Of a stretch of DNA of 63,020 nt, positions 29,713 through 37,882 are shown piece by piece. Positions within the stretch are counted from its first letter, which is position 1. The number at the start of each line of letters is the position of its first letter. Position numbers and translations under genes: made by a program. This DNA is from Longispora albida DSM 44784 (GTDB lineage: Bacteria > Actinomycetota > Actinomycetes > Mycobacteriales > Micromonosporaceae). Below the pieces are notes generated by a model. That model saw only the letters and a program-made list of their open reading frames with translations. It had not been told where the DNA came from and did not search any database. The stretch is from positions 1-63,020 of the forward strand of contig NZ_KB903833.1 of NCBI RefSeq assembly GCF_000379825.1, written 5' to 3'.

Positions 29713-30162
29713 ATGAGACTCTCCGCCCGAGTGGACTACGCCCTCCGCGCCTGCGCCGAGCTGGCCGCGGCCGGCGACAAGCTGGTGACGGCCGAAAAGC
29801 TCGCCAGGGCTCAGGACATTCCGCCGAAGTTCCTGGAGAGCATCCTGGTGCAGCTCCGCCGGGGCGGGATCGTCAACGCCCAGCGCGGCCCCGAAGGCGG
29901 ATACTGGCTGGCCCGCCCGGCCGGCAGCATCCACCTCGCCGAGGTGATCCGCGTGATCGACGGGCCGCTGTCGCACGTGCGCGGCCACCGGCCGGAGGAC
30001 CTTGGCTACACCGGCGCTGCCCGCGCCCTCCAGGAGGTCTGGATCGCGCTCCGGGCCGCCGAGCGCCAGATCCTCGAAGAGGTCACCGTCGCCGACGTGG
30101 CCGGCGGCAAACTCCCCGAACGCATCCGCGAACTAGCCTCCGACCCTGCAGCCTGGAGTTAG
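29713..30162 (+). CDS. Rrf2-family transcriptional regulator without the Fe-S cysteines
   Basis: 149 residues. Winged-helix DNA-binding region: MRLSARVDYALRACAELA, then a recognition helix region (IPPKFLESILVQLRRGGIV) and the wing QRGPEGGYWLARP. Rrf2 sensors such as IscR and NsrR carry three cysteines around residues 90-110; here the matching segment (SHVRGHRPEDLGYTG) has none and the single cysteine is at residue 14. It therefore probably senses something other than via an Fe-S cluster, like CymR-type members. Its last codons overlap the left arm of a palindromic element. Confidence 0.88.
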   Translation: MRLSARVDYALRACAELAAAGDKLVTAEKLARAQDIPPKFLESILVQLRRGGIVNAQRGPEGGYWLARPAGSIHLAEVIRVIDGPLSHVRGHRPEDLGYTGAARALQEVWIALRAAERQILEEVTVADVAGGKLPERIRELASDPAAWS

Positions 30163-30302
30163 CTGGCCGCCAGCCCCGTCTGGTTCCCTTTGGCGCTCCG
30201 GCGCGGGGCGCCTCCGCACCAAAGCGAACCGCTGGCGGCCAGCTAACTCGTGCCCAGGCGCCGTTACCCGCACGACGACTGCCGGCGCTTCACGGTCAGC
30301 CC
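30157..30302 (+). repeat. Palindromic repeat element, copy A (146 bp)
   Basis: An outer 18-bp perfect stem, AGTTAGCTGGCCGCCAGC at 30157-30174 with its complement at 30231-30248, encloses an inner 12-bp stem (30182-30193 with 30219-30230) that has one C-C mismatch. A conserved tail follows, with GTGCCCAGGCGCCGTTACCCG and GCCGGCGCTTCACGGTCAGCC. A second copy lies inverted at 30933-31080. Copy A sits between the convergent rrf2-type gene and ridA and may also work as a terminator. Confidence 0.85.
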
Positions 30303-30334
30303 TGAGGTGGCTGGGCTGGAAAAACCTCTGTGGT

Positions 30335-30730
30335 CTACGCAGGTACTACGGCGAAGGCCTCGATCTCCAGCAGGAACTCCGGGCGGAACAGCGCTGCCAC
30401 CTGCACTGCCGAGCTGGCCGGTGGGCGGGCGGTGTCGATCACCGCGTCCCGGGCCGCGCGGATGGCTGGCAGGTGGGCCACGTCCGTGACGAAGTACGTC
30501 AGTTTCACGACGTCGGCGAAGGTCGCGCCCGCCGCAGCCAGGCACAGCCGCAGGTTCTCGAAGACCTGCTCGGCCTGCGCCGCCGGGTCATCCAGCCCGA
30601 CGACCTTCCCTTCCCCGTCGACGGAGATCTGTCCTGAGATGGCGACGAACCGCCCCGTGCCCCAGACGACGTGACTGTATCCGTTACCTGGTGCGACACC
30701 ATCCGGCGCCGCGATATGCGTCAAGGTCAT
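30335..30730 (-). CDS. ridA: RidA/YjgF-family enamine/imine deaminase
   Basis: 131 residues, normal length. RidA proteins hydrolyse reactive enamines formed by PLP enzymes such as serine/threonine dehydratase. The family features AISGQISVDGEGKVVG, AQAEQVFENLRLCLAAAGA, VKLTYFVTDV and the C-terminal FLLEIEAFAVVP are present; the arginine that binds the carboxylate is expected in the A-x-R-P-E-F-L-like segment FRPEFLLEIE. The gene is flanked on both sides by copies of a palindromic element. Confidence 0.9.
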   Translation of the reverse strand: MTLTHIAAPDGVAPGNGYSHVVWGTGRFVAISGQISVDGEGKVVGLDDPAAQAEQVFENLRLCLAAAGATFADVVKLTYFVTDVAHLPAIRAARDAVIDTARPPASSAVQVAALFRPEFLLEIEAFAVVPA

Positions 30731-30736
30731 CCAGCA

Positions 30737-30742
30737 ATTGTG
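30737..30742 (-). promoter_or_regulatory. Possible -10 box CACAAT of leaderless ridA
   Basis: On the minus strand CACAAT is followed by six bases and the ATG at 30730; no ribosome site is present. Confidence 0.35.
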
Positions 30743-30778
30743 CTAGCCAGCACCCCAAGCAACCACAGCAACCACAAG

Positions 30779-30932
30779 GGCTCTCACCGCAACCACATCA
30801 GGCTCTAATCCCAGCCACATCGGCCTCTAACCCCAGCCACTTCGGGTTCTAACTCCAGCTACTTCGGGCCCTAACCCCATCCACAACGTGCCCTAACCCC
30901 ATCCACAACGTGCCCTAACCCCATCCACAACC
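30779..30932 (+). repeat. Seven tandem copies of a 22-bp unit
   Basis: Seven contiguous 22-bp units run without spacers; the last three are nearly identical (GCCCTAACCCCATCCACAACG core) and the first four are progressively diverged. The array lies between the ridA promoter and palindromic element B. It has no coding capacity worth calling. It is close to two helical turns per unit, so it could present protein sites on one DNA face. Confidence 0.9.
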
Positions 30933-31080
30933 GGGCTGACCGTGAAGCGCCGGCACCCACCGCTCGGGTAACGGCGCCCGGGCACGGGTTGGGCAGGCTG
31001 GCCGCGGTTCGCTTTGTGCGGAGGCCCCCTGGGGCCGGAGCACAAAGGGAACCTGCCGTAGCGGCCAGCCTGCCCAACCC
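30933..31080 (-). repeat. Palindromic repeat element, copy B (148 bp, inverted relative to A)
   Basis: The outer stem is a perfect 20-bp pairing, GGGTTGGGCAGGCTGGCCGC at 30986-31005 with 31061-31080. The inner 14-bp stem (31006-31019 with 31040-31053) keeps the same single mismatch as copy A. The tail GGGCTGACCGTGAAGCGCCGG and GGGTAACGGCGCC are shared with A. The outer arm sequence differs from A yet stays fully paired, i.e. compensatory change. Confidence 0.85.
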
Positions 31081-31090
31081 CGGCTAGCAA

Positions 31091-31259
31091 CCTTCCAGGG
31101 TGACCACGCTGGTCCAACCAGGAGAAGCACCCCGGCAGCAACCACAGAGGGTTGTTCCAGGGCGGACCAAACGCTCGTCTAACCGGGAGAAGACCGAGGG
31201 TTCTTCCAGGATGACCACAGACCGGGCTGACCGCGAGAAGTCCCTCGGCCAGCGACCAC
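31091..31259 (+). repeat. Degenerate three-copy repeat upstream of the NRPS operon
   Basis: Three related blocks begin at about 31091, 31151 and 31201, each with TTCCAGG, a C-rich middle, and AACC/GACC followed by a GGAGAAG or GCGAGAAG block. Conservation is moderate. The region 31083-31322 has no gene that I can support. Confidence 0.5.
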
Positions 31260-31322
31260 TCACCGGTGTAGCAGCCTCCAGCACAGCCCCTCTACCCAGC
31301 TCCAGCCCCGGGCTGCACGCAA

Positions 31323-31340
31323 ATATAGGTGTCGTATAGC
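31323..31340 (+). promoter_or_regulatory. Cluster promoter motif 1: ATATAG-N6-TATAGC
   Basis: Two TATAG pentamers (31324-31328, 31335-31339) are spaced exactly 11 bp apart, in an otherwise GC-rich region 84 bases before the chosen NRPS1 start. The same arrangement occurs upstream of the sbnA operon at 41085-41102 and, with one change, upstream of the KAS III operon. It may be a promoter core or the binding site of a common regulator. Confidence 0.55.
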
Positions 31341-31423
31341 GGCCGTTCCTACCGTCCAGCCTGACAGAGGTGTGTCCCGACGAGGCTGGAGCTCGCGATG
31401 TCCGAAGACAGGATGGCTGGCCC

Positions 31424-34400
31424 ATGAGTCTGCTGCACGAGCTCGTTGCCGAGCAGGCCGGGCGGAGTCCGCTGGCCACGGCCATCGCCTGGGAGCACGG
31501 CACGCTGGCCTATGCCGAGCTGGACCGCCGGGCCAACCATCTGGCCCGTGAGCTGATCGCCCGGGGCGCTGGCCCTGAGTCGCTGGTCGGCGTGCGGATG
31601 CGCCGTGGCCCGGAGCTGGTGGTGGCGCTGCTGGGCGTGTGGAAGGCCGGGGCGGCGTACGTGCCGCTCGATCCGGAGCACCCGGCTGACCGGCTGCGCT
31701 GGGTTCTGGAGGACACGGGTGCCGAGCTGGTCGTCACCGAGGCTGATCTGGTGGCTGACCTCAGCGAGGTGACGCCGATCCTGGTCACGCACGAGCAGGC
31801 TGACGCCGTGGCGAACACGGCCCGGGGCGGCAACGCGGCGTACGCGATCTACACCTCGGGTTCGACCGGCCGGCCCAAGGGCGTGGTCGTGCCGCACGAC
31901 GCGATCGCCAACCGGGTGCTGTGGGCGGTGGAGCGGCACGGTCTGTCCGAGAAGGACAGTGTGCTCCAGAAGACGGCGCTGACGTTCGACGCCGCGTGCT
32001 GGGAGTTCTTCGGGCCGCTGATCAGCGGCGGTACGGTCGTCCTCGCGCCTGCCGGTGCCGAGCGCGACCCGGCGATGATGGTCGAGTCCGTGATCCGGCA
32101 CGGTGTCACGGTGCTCCAGGGCGTGCCGTCGGTGTTCCGGCTGCTGGCCGAGGAGCCGGCCTGGCGGGACTGCGTCTCGCTCCGGCTGCTGTTCTCCGCT
32201 GGTGAGCCGCTGCACGCCGAGCTGGGCCGCAAGCTCACCGAGGGTTTGAAGGCCGAGCTGTGGAACACGTACGGGCCGACCGAGTGCGCGATCGACGTGA
32301 CGGCCGGTGCCTTCGACCCGGTGCAGGAAGCGGGGCCGGTGCCGATCGGCAAGCCCATCACCAACGTGCGGATCCTGGTGCTCGACGCCGATGGCGAGCC
32401 CGTCCCGATCGGCGTGCCCGGTGAGCTGCACGCGGGCGGGCGCAACGTCGGCCGGGGGTACCTGGGCCGCCCGGACCTGACCGCCGAGAAGTTCGTGCCC
32501 GACCCGTACGGCGCGCCCGGTGCCCGGCTGTACCGCACGGGTGACCAGGTGCGCTGGCGCCCGGACGGCACGCTGGAGTACCTGGGCCGGATCGACCAGC
32601 AGGTGAAGATCAACGGGGTGCGGATCGAGCCGGGTGAGATCGAGGCTGCCCTGGTCGCCCACCCGGAGGTCAGCGCCGCTGTCGTCGTCCCGTTCGAGGT
32701 GAACGGCGTGAAGCGGCTCGCGGCGTACATTGTGGACAGTGTCCCGGCCGGCCTGCGTGAGTTCCTGGCTGACCGGCTGCCGGAGGCGCTGATCCCGTCG
32801 GCCTTCGTGGCGCTCGACGCCTTCCCGCTGACCACGAGCGGCAAGGTCGACCGGGCGGCTTTGCCGGCTCCGGAGATCGAGCAGGAGCGGGTGCTGCCCC
32901 GGACGCCGGCCGAGCGGCTGGTGGCCGGGATCTGGGCCGAGCTGCTCGGGGTGGCCGAGGTCGGCGTACACGATGATTTCTTTGCTCTTGGCGGGTCTTC
33001 GCTCGTCCTGACCCGGCTGGGCAGGCGGCTGCGTGAGGCGTCGGGCGGTGAGGTGCAGCTGCGCTCGCTGTTCACAGCGACCACTGTGGAGCGGCAGGCC
33101 GCGCTGCTGGCGGCGGCCACCGAGACGGCCCCCGCGATCGTGCCCGTGCCCAGGGACGGCGAGCTGCCGCTGTCGTTCACGCAGGAGCGGCTGTGGTTCC
33201 TGGACCGGATGGACCCGGGCAGCAAGGAATGGGTCACGCCCGTGCTGCTCAAGCTCGACGCGGCACTCGACCCGGGCACTGTCCGGCGCGGCCTGGAGGC
33301 GCTCGCCGCGCGGCACGAGTCGCTGCGCACGCGCTACCCGGTCCGCGACGGCGCCGCGGCGCAGGTCATCGAGGCGACTCCCCAGGTCGACCTGCGCGTC
33401 ACCGACACGGCACCCGACGGCCTCGGTGAGGTCTTCGCCGCCCAGCTCGAACGCGGCTTCGACCTCGCAGGCGGCCCGGTGTGGCGCGCGCTGCTGGCCC
33501 GGGTACCCGGCGAGCAGCAGCACCTGCTGATCACGATCCACCACATCGCCTCGGACGGCTGGTCGACCGCCGTCCTCGAACGCGAGCTGCGCGCGCTGTG
33601 GGCAGGCGAGGACCTGGCCCCGATGCCCGTGCAGTTCGCCGACTTCGCGGCCTGGGAGCGTGGCTGGCTCACCGAGGAACGCCTCGCCGCCGGGCTCACG
33701 TACTGGCGGGACACCCTCGCGGGGTTCCGCCCGCTGGAACTGAGCGCCGACCGGCCCCGCCCGGCCGAGCGCGACCCGTCGGGCGCGACGGCCGCGGTGG
33801 TGATCCCGGCCGAGCTGGCGGCGCGGCTCGGTGAGCTGGGCCGGCAGCACGGTACGACGCCGTTCATGACGCTGCTGGCCGGGTACGCGGCGCTGCTGGC
33901 CCGGTACACGGGGCAGTGGGACACGGTGGTCGGCGCGCCGGTCGCGGGCCGGGACCGTCCCGAGACCCACGGCCTGATCGGCTGCCTGCTGAACACGCTC
34001 GCGCTGCGTACCGACCTCCAGGGCCTGACCTTCACCGGCGCGCTGGCCAAGGTGCGCGAGGTCTGCACGGGTGCGTTCGCGCACGCCGACGTGCCGTTCG
34101 AGCGCCTCGTCGAAGCCGTGCAGCCCGAGCGGGACATGTCCCGCACCCCGATCTACCAGGTCGCCTTCGACCTGCTCGACGCCGGGGCGACCAGCACGGC
34201 GGCGAGTGAGGCCGAGAGCGCCGCGTTCCAGCAGGCCTGGCGGGTGGCGAAGACCGACCTGACCCTGTTCCTGTGGCGCGCGGAGGACGGGTCGCTGACC
34301 GGTGCCTTCGAGTACGCGACCTCGCTCTTCGACGCGGGCACGATCGAGGCGCTGTCGGCGCACTTCACGCAGTTCCTCGCGGCGGTCGCCGCCCAGCCCG

Positions 34401-36613
34401 ACGCGCTGCTGGCCACTGTGGACTATCTCGCGGACGAGGAGAAGGCGCTGCTCCGGCCGGAGATCGCCGACCTCGGCCCGGGTGTGTCCCTGCCACAGCT
34501 CTTCGAGGAGCAGGTCGCCGAGTCGCCCGAAGCCCCGGCTGTCGTCTTCGACGAGGACATCCTGTCCTACGCGGAACTGAACGAGCAGGCCAACCGCCTC
34601 GCGCACCTGCTGAGGGCCCGGGGCGCGGCGCCGGAACAGCTCGTCGGCGTCTGCCTCGAACGCGGCCCCGACCTGGTGCCGGCCCTGCTCGGCATCCTCA
34701 AGTCCGGCGCTGGCTACCTGCCGATCGAGCCGGGCCTGCCCGACGACCGGATCGCCTTCATGCTCTCCGACGCCCAGGCCCGGCTCCTGGTCACCGACGA
34801 GGCGATGGCCACCCGGCTCGGCACGCTCTTCGAGGGCGAGCTGATCGTCCTGGGCGCGGAGGAAGGACAGAGCACAGCCAATCCGGTACCGGTCACGCTG
34901 CCCGGCCACCTCGCCTACGCCGTCTACACCTCGGGCTCGACCGGCCGGCCGAAGGGCGTCGTGGCCACGCACGGCAACGTGTCGCGGTTCATGGCGGCGG
35001 CCGACGCCCGGTACGGGTTCACGGCCGAGGACGTGTGGACGATGTTCCACTCCTTCGCCTTCGACGTGTCGGTGTGGGAGATGTTCGGCGCGCTGCTCTA
35101 CGGCGGCACGCTCGTCGTGGTGCCCCGCGCGGCCACGCAGTCCCCGGAGGACCTGCTGGAGCTGCTGTACGACCACCAGGTCACCATCCTGCACCAGACC
35201 CCGTCCGGTTTCCGTGGCGTGACCGGCCTGGCCCGCGACGGACATCCCAAGGCCGCCCACCTCGCCCTCCGCAAGGTGATCCTCGCCGGAGAGAAGCCGG
35301 AGCTGACCGAGCTGGCGCAGTGGGCTTCGCAGCGCGGGCTCGACCGGCCGGAGCTGTTCAACATGTACGGCATCACCGAGACCACAGTGGAGAGCACGAC
35401 GCACCGGCTCACCGAGGCCGACCTGGCCCCGGGCCGCAACCCGGTCGGGTACCCCTTCACCGGCGTCTCCGTCGTGCTGCTCGACGCCGAGGGCCAGCTC
35501 GTGCCGCACGGCGTGCCCGGCGAGGTGTACCTGGGCGGGCACGGTGTCGCGCGCGGCTACCTCAACCGGCCCGACCTGACGGCCGAGCGGTTCGTGCCCG
35601 GCCCGGACGGCACGCGGCTGTACCGCAGCGGTGACCTCGCCAAACGCAACGCCGACGGCTCGCTGGAGTTCCTGGGCCGGATCGACGAGCAGGTGAAGTT
35701 CCGCGGGTACCGGATCGAGCTGGGCGAGGTCACAGCCGTCCTCGCCGAGCATCCAGCCGTCCGCGAAGCCGTCGTCGTGATCCGTGACGAGGCCCTGGTC
35801 GCGTACTACGTCGCCGCCGAGCCGATTCCCGTCGCCGAGCTGGCCGACCTGTGCACCCGGCACCTCGCCGAGTACATGGTGCCGTCGGCGTTCGTCGCGC
35901 TCGACCGGATGCCACTGGCCGCGACCGGCAAGCTCGACCGCAAGGCGCTGCCGGCCCCAGGCCGGTCGGCCCAGCTCGCTGGGGAGTTCGTCGCGCCCCG
36001 CAACGTCGTCGAGGAACGGGTCGCGGAGATCTGGCAGGAGCTGCTCGGTACCGCCCCCGGCGTGTTCGACAACTTCTTCCGGGTCGGCGGGCACTCGCTG
36101 CTCGCCGTGCGGCTGTCCAGCGCGCTCGGCGAGGAGTTCGACCTGGAGGTGAGCGTGCGCGACGTGTTCGACCACGCCACGGTCGCCGCCCAGGCCGCGC
36201 TCGTCGAGGACCGCATCCGCGCCGAGTACGCCGAGGAGGAAGCAGCCCCGGAGCCGGAGTCGCTCGCCTCGGCGGCCATCCCGGTCGAGATCGTCCGGTC
36301 CTCGGCGTCCGGCGCGCTCGCCAGGGCCTCCGTGCCGGCCACCGATCCCGTGTTCGCCGGGCACTACCCGGGCTTCCCCCTGCTGCCCGGCGTGTACGTC
36401 CTCGAACTCGCGCACCGCGCGGCCGTCGCGGCCGGCCACGGGACGACGCTCGCCGAGATCGTCTCCTGCCGGTTCCTCGGGCCGGTCTCACCGGGTGACG
36501 AGCTGCTGATCGACGTGTCCCTCGTGGACGGCCAGCACTCCGTGAGCGTGACAGCCAGCGACAAGCCCGTGGCCGAGATGCTGCTGCGGTACGAGAAGGA
36601 GAACCCCGCATGA
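31424..36613 (+). CDS. NRPS1: two-module synthetase A-T-C-A-T with C-terminal hotdog domain
   Basis: 1,729 residues from the ATG at 31424 (a GTG at 31370 would add 18). Order: A1 (about 1-490, YTSGSTGRPKG near 142), T1 (LGGSS serine near 526), C (about 580-1010, HHIASDGW near 706), A2 (about 1025-1520), T2 (VGGHSLL near 1557) and a hotdog domain (about 1636-1729). There is no C domain before A1, so it is a loading module or is acylated in trans. Specificity residues read by eye are DAWQFATIDK for A1, close to reported Gln codes, and DVWHIAMVEK for A2, Ser/Dap-like with an acidic Glu. The stop overlaps the next gene as ATGA, so a stand-alone hotdog protein is co-translated. Confidence 0.93.
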   Translation: MSLLHELVAEQAGRSPLATAIAWEHGTLAYAELDRRANHLARELIARGAGPESLVGVRMRRGPELVVALLGVWKAGAAYVPLDPEHPADRLRWVLEDTGAELVVTEADLVADLSEVTPILVTHEQADAVANTARGGNAAYAIYTSGSTGRPKGVVVPHDAIANRVLWAVERHGLSEKDSVLQKTALTFDAACWEFFGPLISGGTVVLAPAGAERDPAMMVESVIRHGVTVLQGVPSVFRLLAEEPAWRDCVSLRLLFSAGEPLHAELGRKLTEGLKAELWNTYGPTECAIDVTAGAFDPVQEAGPVPIGKPITNVRILVLDADGEPVPIGVPGELHAGGRNVGRGYLGRPDLTAEKFVPDPYGAPGARLYRTGDQVRWRPDGTLEYLGRIDQQVKINGVRIEPGEIEAALVAHPEVSAAVVVPFEVNGVKRLAAYIVDSVPAGLREFLADRLPEALIPSAFVALDAFPLTTSGKVDRAALPAPEIEQERVLPRTPAERLVAGIWAELLGVAEVGVHDDFFALGGSSLVLTRLGRRLREASGGEVQLRSLFTATTVERQAALLAAATETAPAIVPVPRDGELPLSFTQERLWFLDRMDPGSKEWVTPVLLKLDAALDPGTVRRGLEALAARHESLRTRYPVRDGAAAQVIEATPQVDLRVTDTAPDGLGEVFAAQLERGFDLAGGPVWRALLARVPGEQQHLLITIHHIASDGWSTAVLERELRALWAGEDLAPMPVQFADFAAWERGWLTEERLAAGLTYWRDTLAGFRPLELSADRPRPAERDPSGATAAVVIPAELAARLGELGRQHGTTPFMTLLAGYAALLARYTGQWDTVVGAPVAGRDRPETHGLIGCLLNTLALRTDLQGLTFTGALAKVREVCTGAFAHADVPFERLVEAVQPERDMSRTPIYQVAFDLLDAGATSTAASEAESAAFQQAWRVAKTDLTLFLWRAEDGSLTGAFEYATSLFDAGTIEALSAHFTQFLAAVAAQPDALLATVDYLADEEKALLRPEIADLGPGVSLPQLFEEQVAESPEAPAVVFDEDILSYAELNEQANRLAHLLRARGAAPEQLVGVCLERGPDLVPALLGILKSGAGYLPIEPGLPDDRIAFMLSDAQARLLVTDEAMATRLGTLFEGELIVLGAEEGQSTANPVPVTLPGHLAYAVYTSGSTGRPKGVVATHGNVSRFMAAADARYGFTAEDVWTMFHSFAFDVSVWEMFGALLYGGTLVVVPRAATQSPEDLLELLYDHQVTILHQTPSGFRGVTGLARDGHPKAAHLALRKVILAGEKPELTELAQWASQRGLDRPELFNMYGITETTVESTTHRLTEADLAPGRNPVGYPFTGVSVVLLDAEGQLVPHGVPGEVYLGGHGVARGYLNRPDLTAERFVPGPDGTRLYRSGDLAKRNADGSLEFLGRIDEQVKFRGYRIELGEVTAVLAEHPAVREAVVVIRDEALVAYYVAAEPIPVAELADLCTRHLAEYMVPSAFVALDRMPLAATGKLDRKALPAPGRSAQLAGEFVAPRNVVEERVAEIWQELLGTAPGVFDNFFRVGGHSLLAVRLSSALGEEFDLEVSVRDVFDHATVAAQAALVEDRIRAEYAEEEAAPEPESLASAAIPVEIVRSSASGALARASVPATDPVFAGHYPGFPLLPGVYVLELAHRAAVAAGHGTTLAEIVSCRFLGPVSPGDELLIDVSLVDGQHSVSVTASDKPVAEMLLRYEKENPA
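36330..36610 (+). other. Hotdog (FabZ-like dehydratase) domain fused to NRPS1
   Basis: The last ~94 residues contain FAGHYPGFPLLPGVYVLE, aligning with the FabZ/FabA active-site motif GHFPxxPxMPGVLxxE. The catalytic histidine is His1647 and the following glutamate is retained. This is part of the NRPS1 reading frame, not a separate gene. A dehydratase-type domain after a terminal T domain is unusual in NRPS proteins. Confidence 0.75.
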
Positions 36614-37053
36614 TGCTCGGCGCTGAGGAGATCCAGCGGATCATCCCGCACCGGCCGCCGATGCTGCTGGTCGACGCGGTCACGGCCTGCGAGCCGGGCA
36701 AGTGGCTCACAGCCGAGCTGACCGTGCGCGGCGAGGCCCCGCTCCCCGGCTCGCTGCTCATCGAGTCCTGGGCGCAGGCCGCGCTGCTCCTCATCATGCG
36801 CGACGCCCCCAGCCCGGACGTGCTGGCGGGAATGGTCCCGGTGGCCGGGGCGCTCGAAGGGATCCGCTTCGGCCGGCCGGTCCGGCCCGGCGAGACGGTG
36901 GAGCACCGGATCAACCTGCTGCGGCTGCGCGGCGGCACAGCTTTCATCCAGGGCGGCAGCCGGGTAGGCGGCGACACCGTCCTGGACATCGACCGGATCG
37001 TCGCCGGGCTCCGGCCAGCGTCGGTCCTGCGTACCGTGGAGGAGAACCAGTGA
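36610..37053 (+). CDS. Stand-alone FabZ-like hotdog protein lacking the catalytic histidine
   Basis: 147 residues. It begins with a FabZ-type IQRIIPHRPPMLLVDAV and continues with the central-helix motif PLPGSLLIESWAQAALLL. The GHFPG histidine position is replaced (the sequence reads RGEAPLPG), while the acidic residue in IESWAQ is kept. FabZ active sites are built across a dimer, so this protein could pair with the His-containing domain at the NRPS1 C-terminus to form a heterodimeric dehydratase. Start overlaps NRPS1 (ATGA) and stop overlaps fabG (GTGA). Confidence 0.85.
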   Translation: MMLGAEEIQRIIPHRPPMLLVDAVTACEPGKWLTAELTVRGEAPLPGSLLIESWAQAALLLIMRDAPSPDVLAGMVPVAGALEGIRFGRPVRPGETVEHRINLLRLRGGTAFIQGGSRVGGDTVLDIDRIVAGLRPASVLRTVEENQ

Positions 37054-37796
37054 CAAGCGAGCAGCGCCCGGTGGCCATGATCACCGGCGGTTCCCGTGGC
37101 ATCGGCCGCGCCGTCGTGACCCGGCTGGCCAGGGACGGCTACGACATCAGCTTCTGCTACGCCTCCAACGCCGAGGCGGGGGAGAAGGCGGCGGCCGAGG
37201 CGCGGGCCTTCGGCGGCCGGGTGCTCGCCCGGCAGGTCGACGTCGCGAACATGGCCGCTGTGCAGGAGTACGTGAAGGAGACCGAGACCGAGCTGGGCCG
37301 GATCGACGCGGTCGTCACGGTCGCCGGGATCATCCGGGACAAGCCGCTGGCGATGATGTCCGACGAGGACTGGGACTCGGTCATCCGGGTCAACCTCGAC
37401 GGCACGTACAACGTGGTCCGGGCCGCGATCCGGCGGCTGATGAAGCGGCGGGCCGGCTCGATCGTCACGGTGTCCTCTGTGGCCGGGGTGTCGGGCAACG
37501 CGATGCAGACCAACTACTCGGCGTCCAAGGCCGGCATCATCGGCTTCACGAAGGCGCTGTCCAAGGAGGTCGGCCGGTACGGCATCCGGGCCAACGTCGT
37601 CGCACCCGGCTTCGTCGAGACCGACATGATCAACGGGCTGACCGACGAGTACGTCAAGGAGATGCTGGCCAGGGTCGCGCTCGGCCGGTTCGGCCGGTCC
37701 GACGAGATCGCCTCCGCCGTGGCGTTCCTGCTGTCGGCCGAGTCCTCGTACCTGACCGGCCAGGTGCTCACCGTCGACGGCGGCACCGCGATCTGA
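37050..37796 (+). CDS. FabG-like 3-oxoacyl-ACP reductase (SDR)
   Basis: 248 residues. NADPH-binding MITGGSRGIGRAVV, NNAG-like TVAGI, and the catalytic Ser, Tyr and Lys in VSSVAGVSG and NYSASKAG. The C-terminal GRFGRSDEIASAVAFLLS and TGQVLTVDGG are typical of FabG. In this cluster it would reduce the 3-oxoacyl-ACP made by the KAS III to 3-hydroxyacyl-ACP. The GTG start overlaps the upstream stop by four bases and has GGAGG just upstream. It is the last gene of operon I. Confidence 0.92.
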   Translation: MTSEQRPVAMITGGSRGIGRAVVTRLARDGYDISFCYASNAEAGEKAAAEARAFGGRVLARQVDVANMAAVQEYVKETETELGRIDAVVTVAGIIRDKPLAMMSDEDWDSVIRVNLDGTYNVVRAAIRRLMKRRAGSIVTVSSVAGVSGNAMQTNYSASKAGIIGFTKALSKEVGRYGIRANVVAPGFVETDMINGLTDEYVKEMLARVALGRFGRSDEIASAVAFLLSAESSYLTGQVLTVDGGTAI

Positions 37797-37823
37797 CGCC
37801 TGTACCCAGAGGTACCCAGAAAC

Positions 37824-37855
37824 GAGCCCCGGTCAGCCACATCTGACCGGGGCTC
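37824..37855. terminator. Terminator hairpin after the fabG-like gene
   Basis: A perfect 13-bp stem GAGCCCCGGTCAG closes on the loop CCACAT. It lies 28 bases after the fabG stop and 28 bases from the stop of the convergent secreted-protein gene, so it can serve both. Confidence 0.85.
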
Positions 37856-37882
37856 CCTGGCTTGTTCAGGGGTTCCTGAGTG

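Noticed and set aside
30779-30932. CRISPR array
   Set aside because: The 22-bp units are contiguous with no spacers and no cas genes are near.
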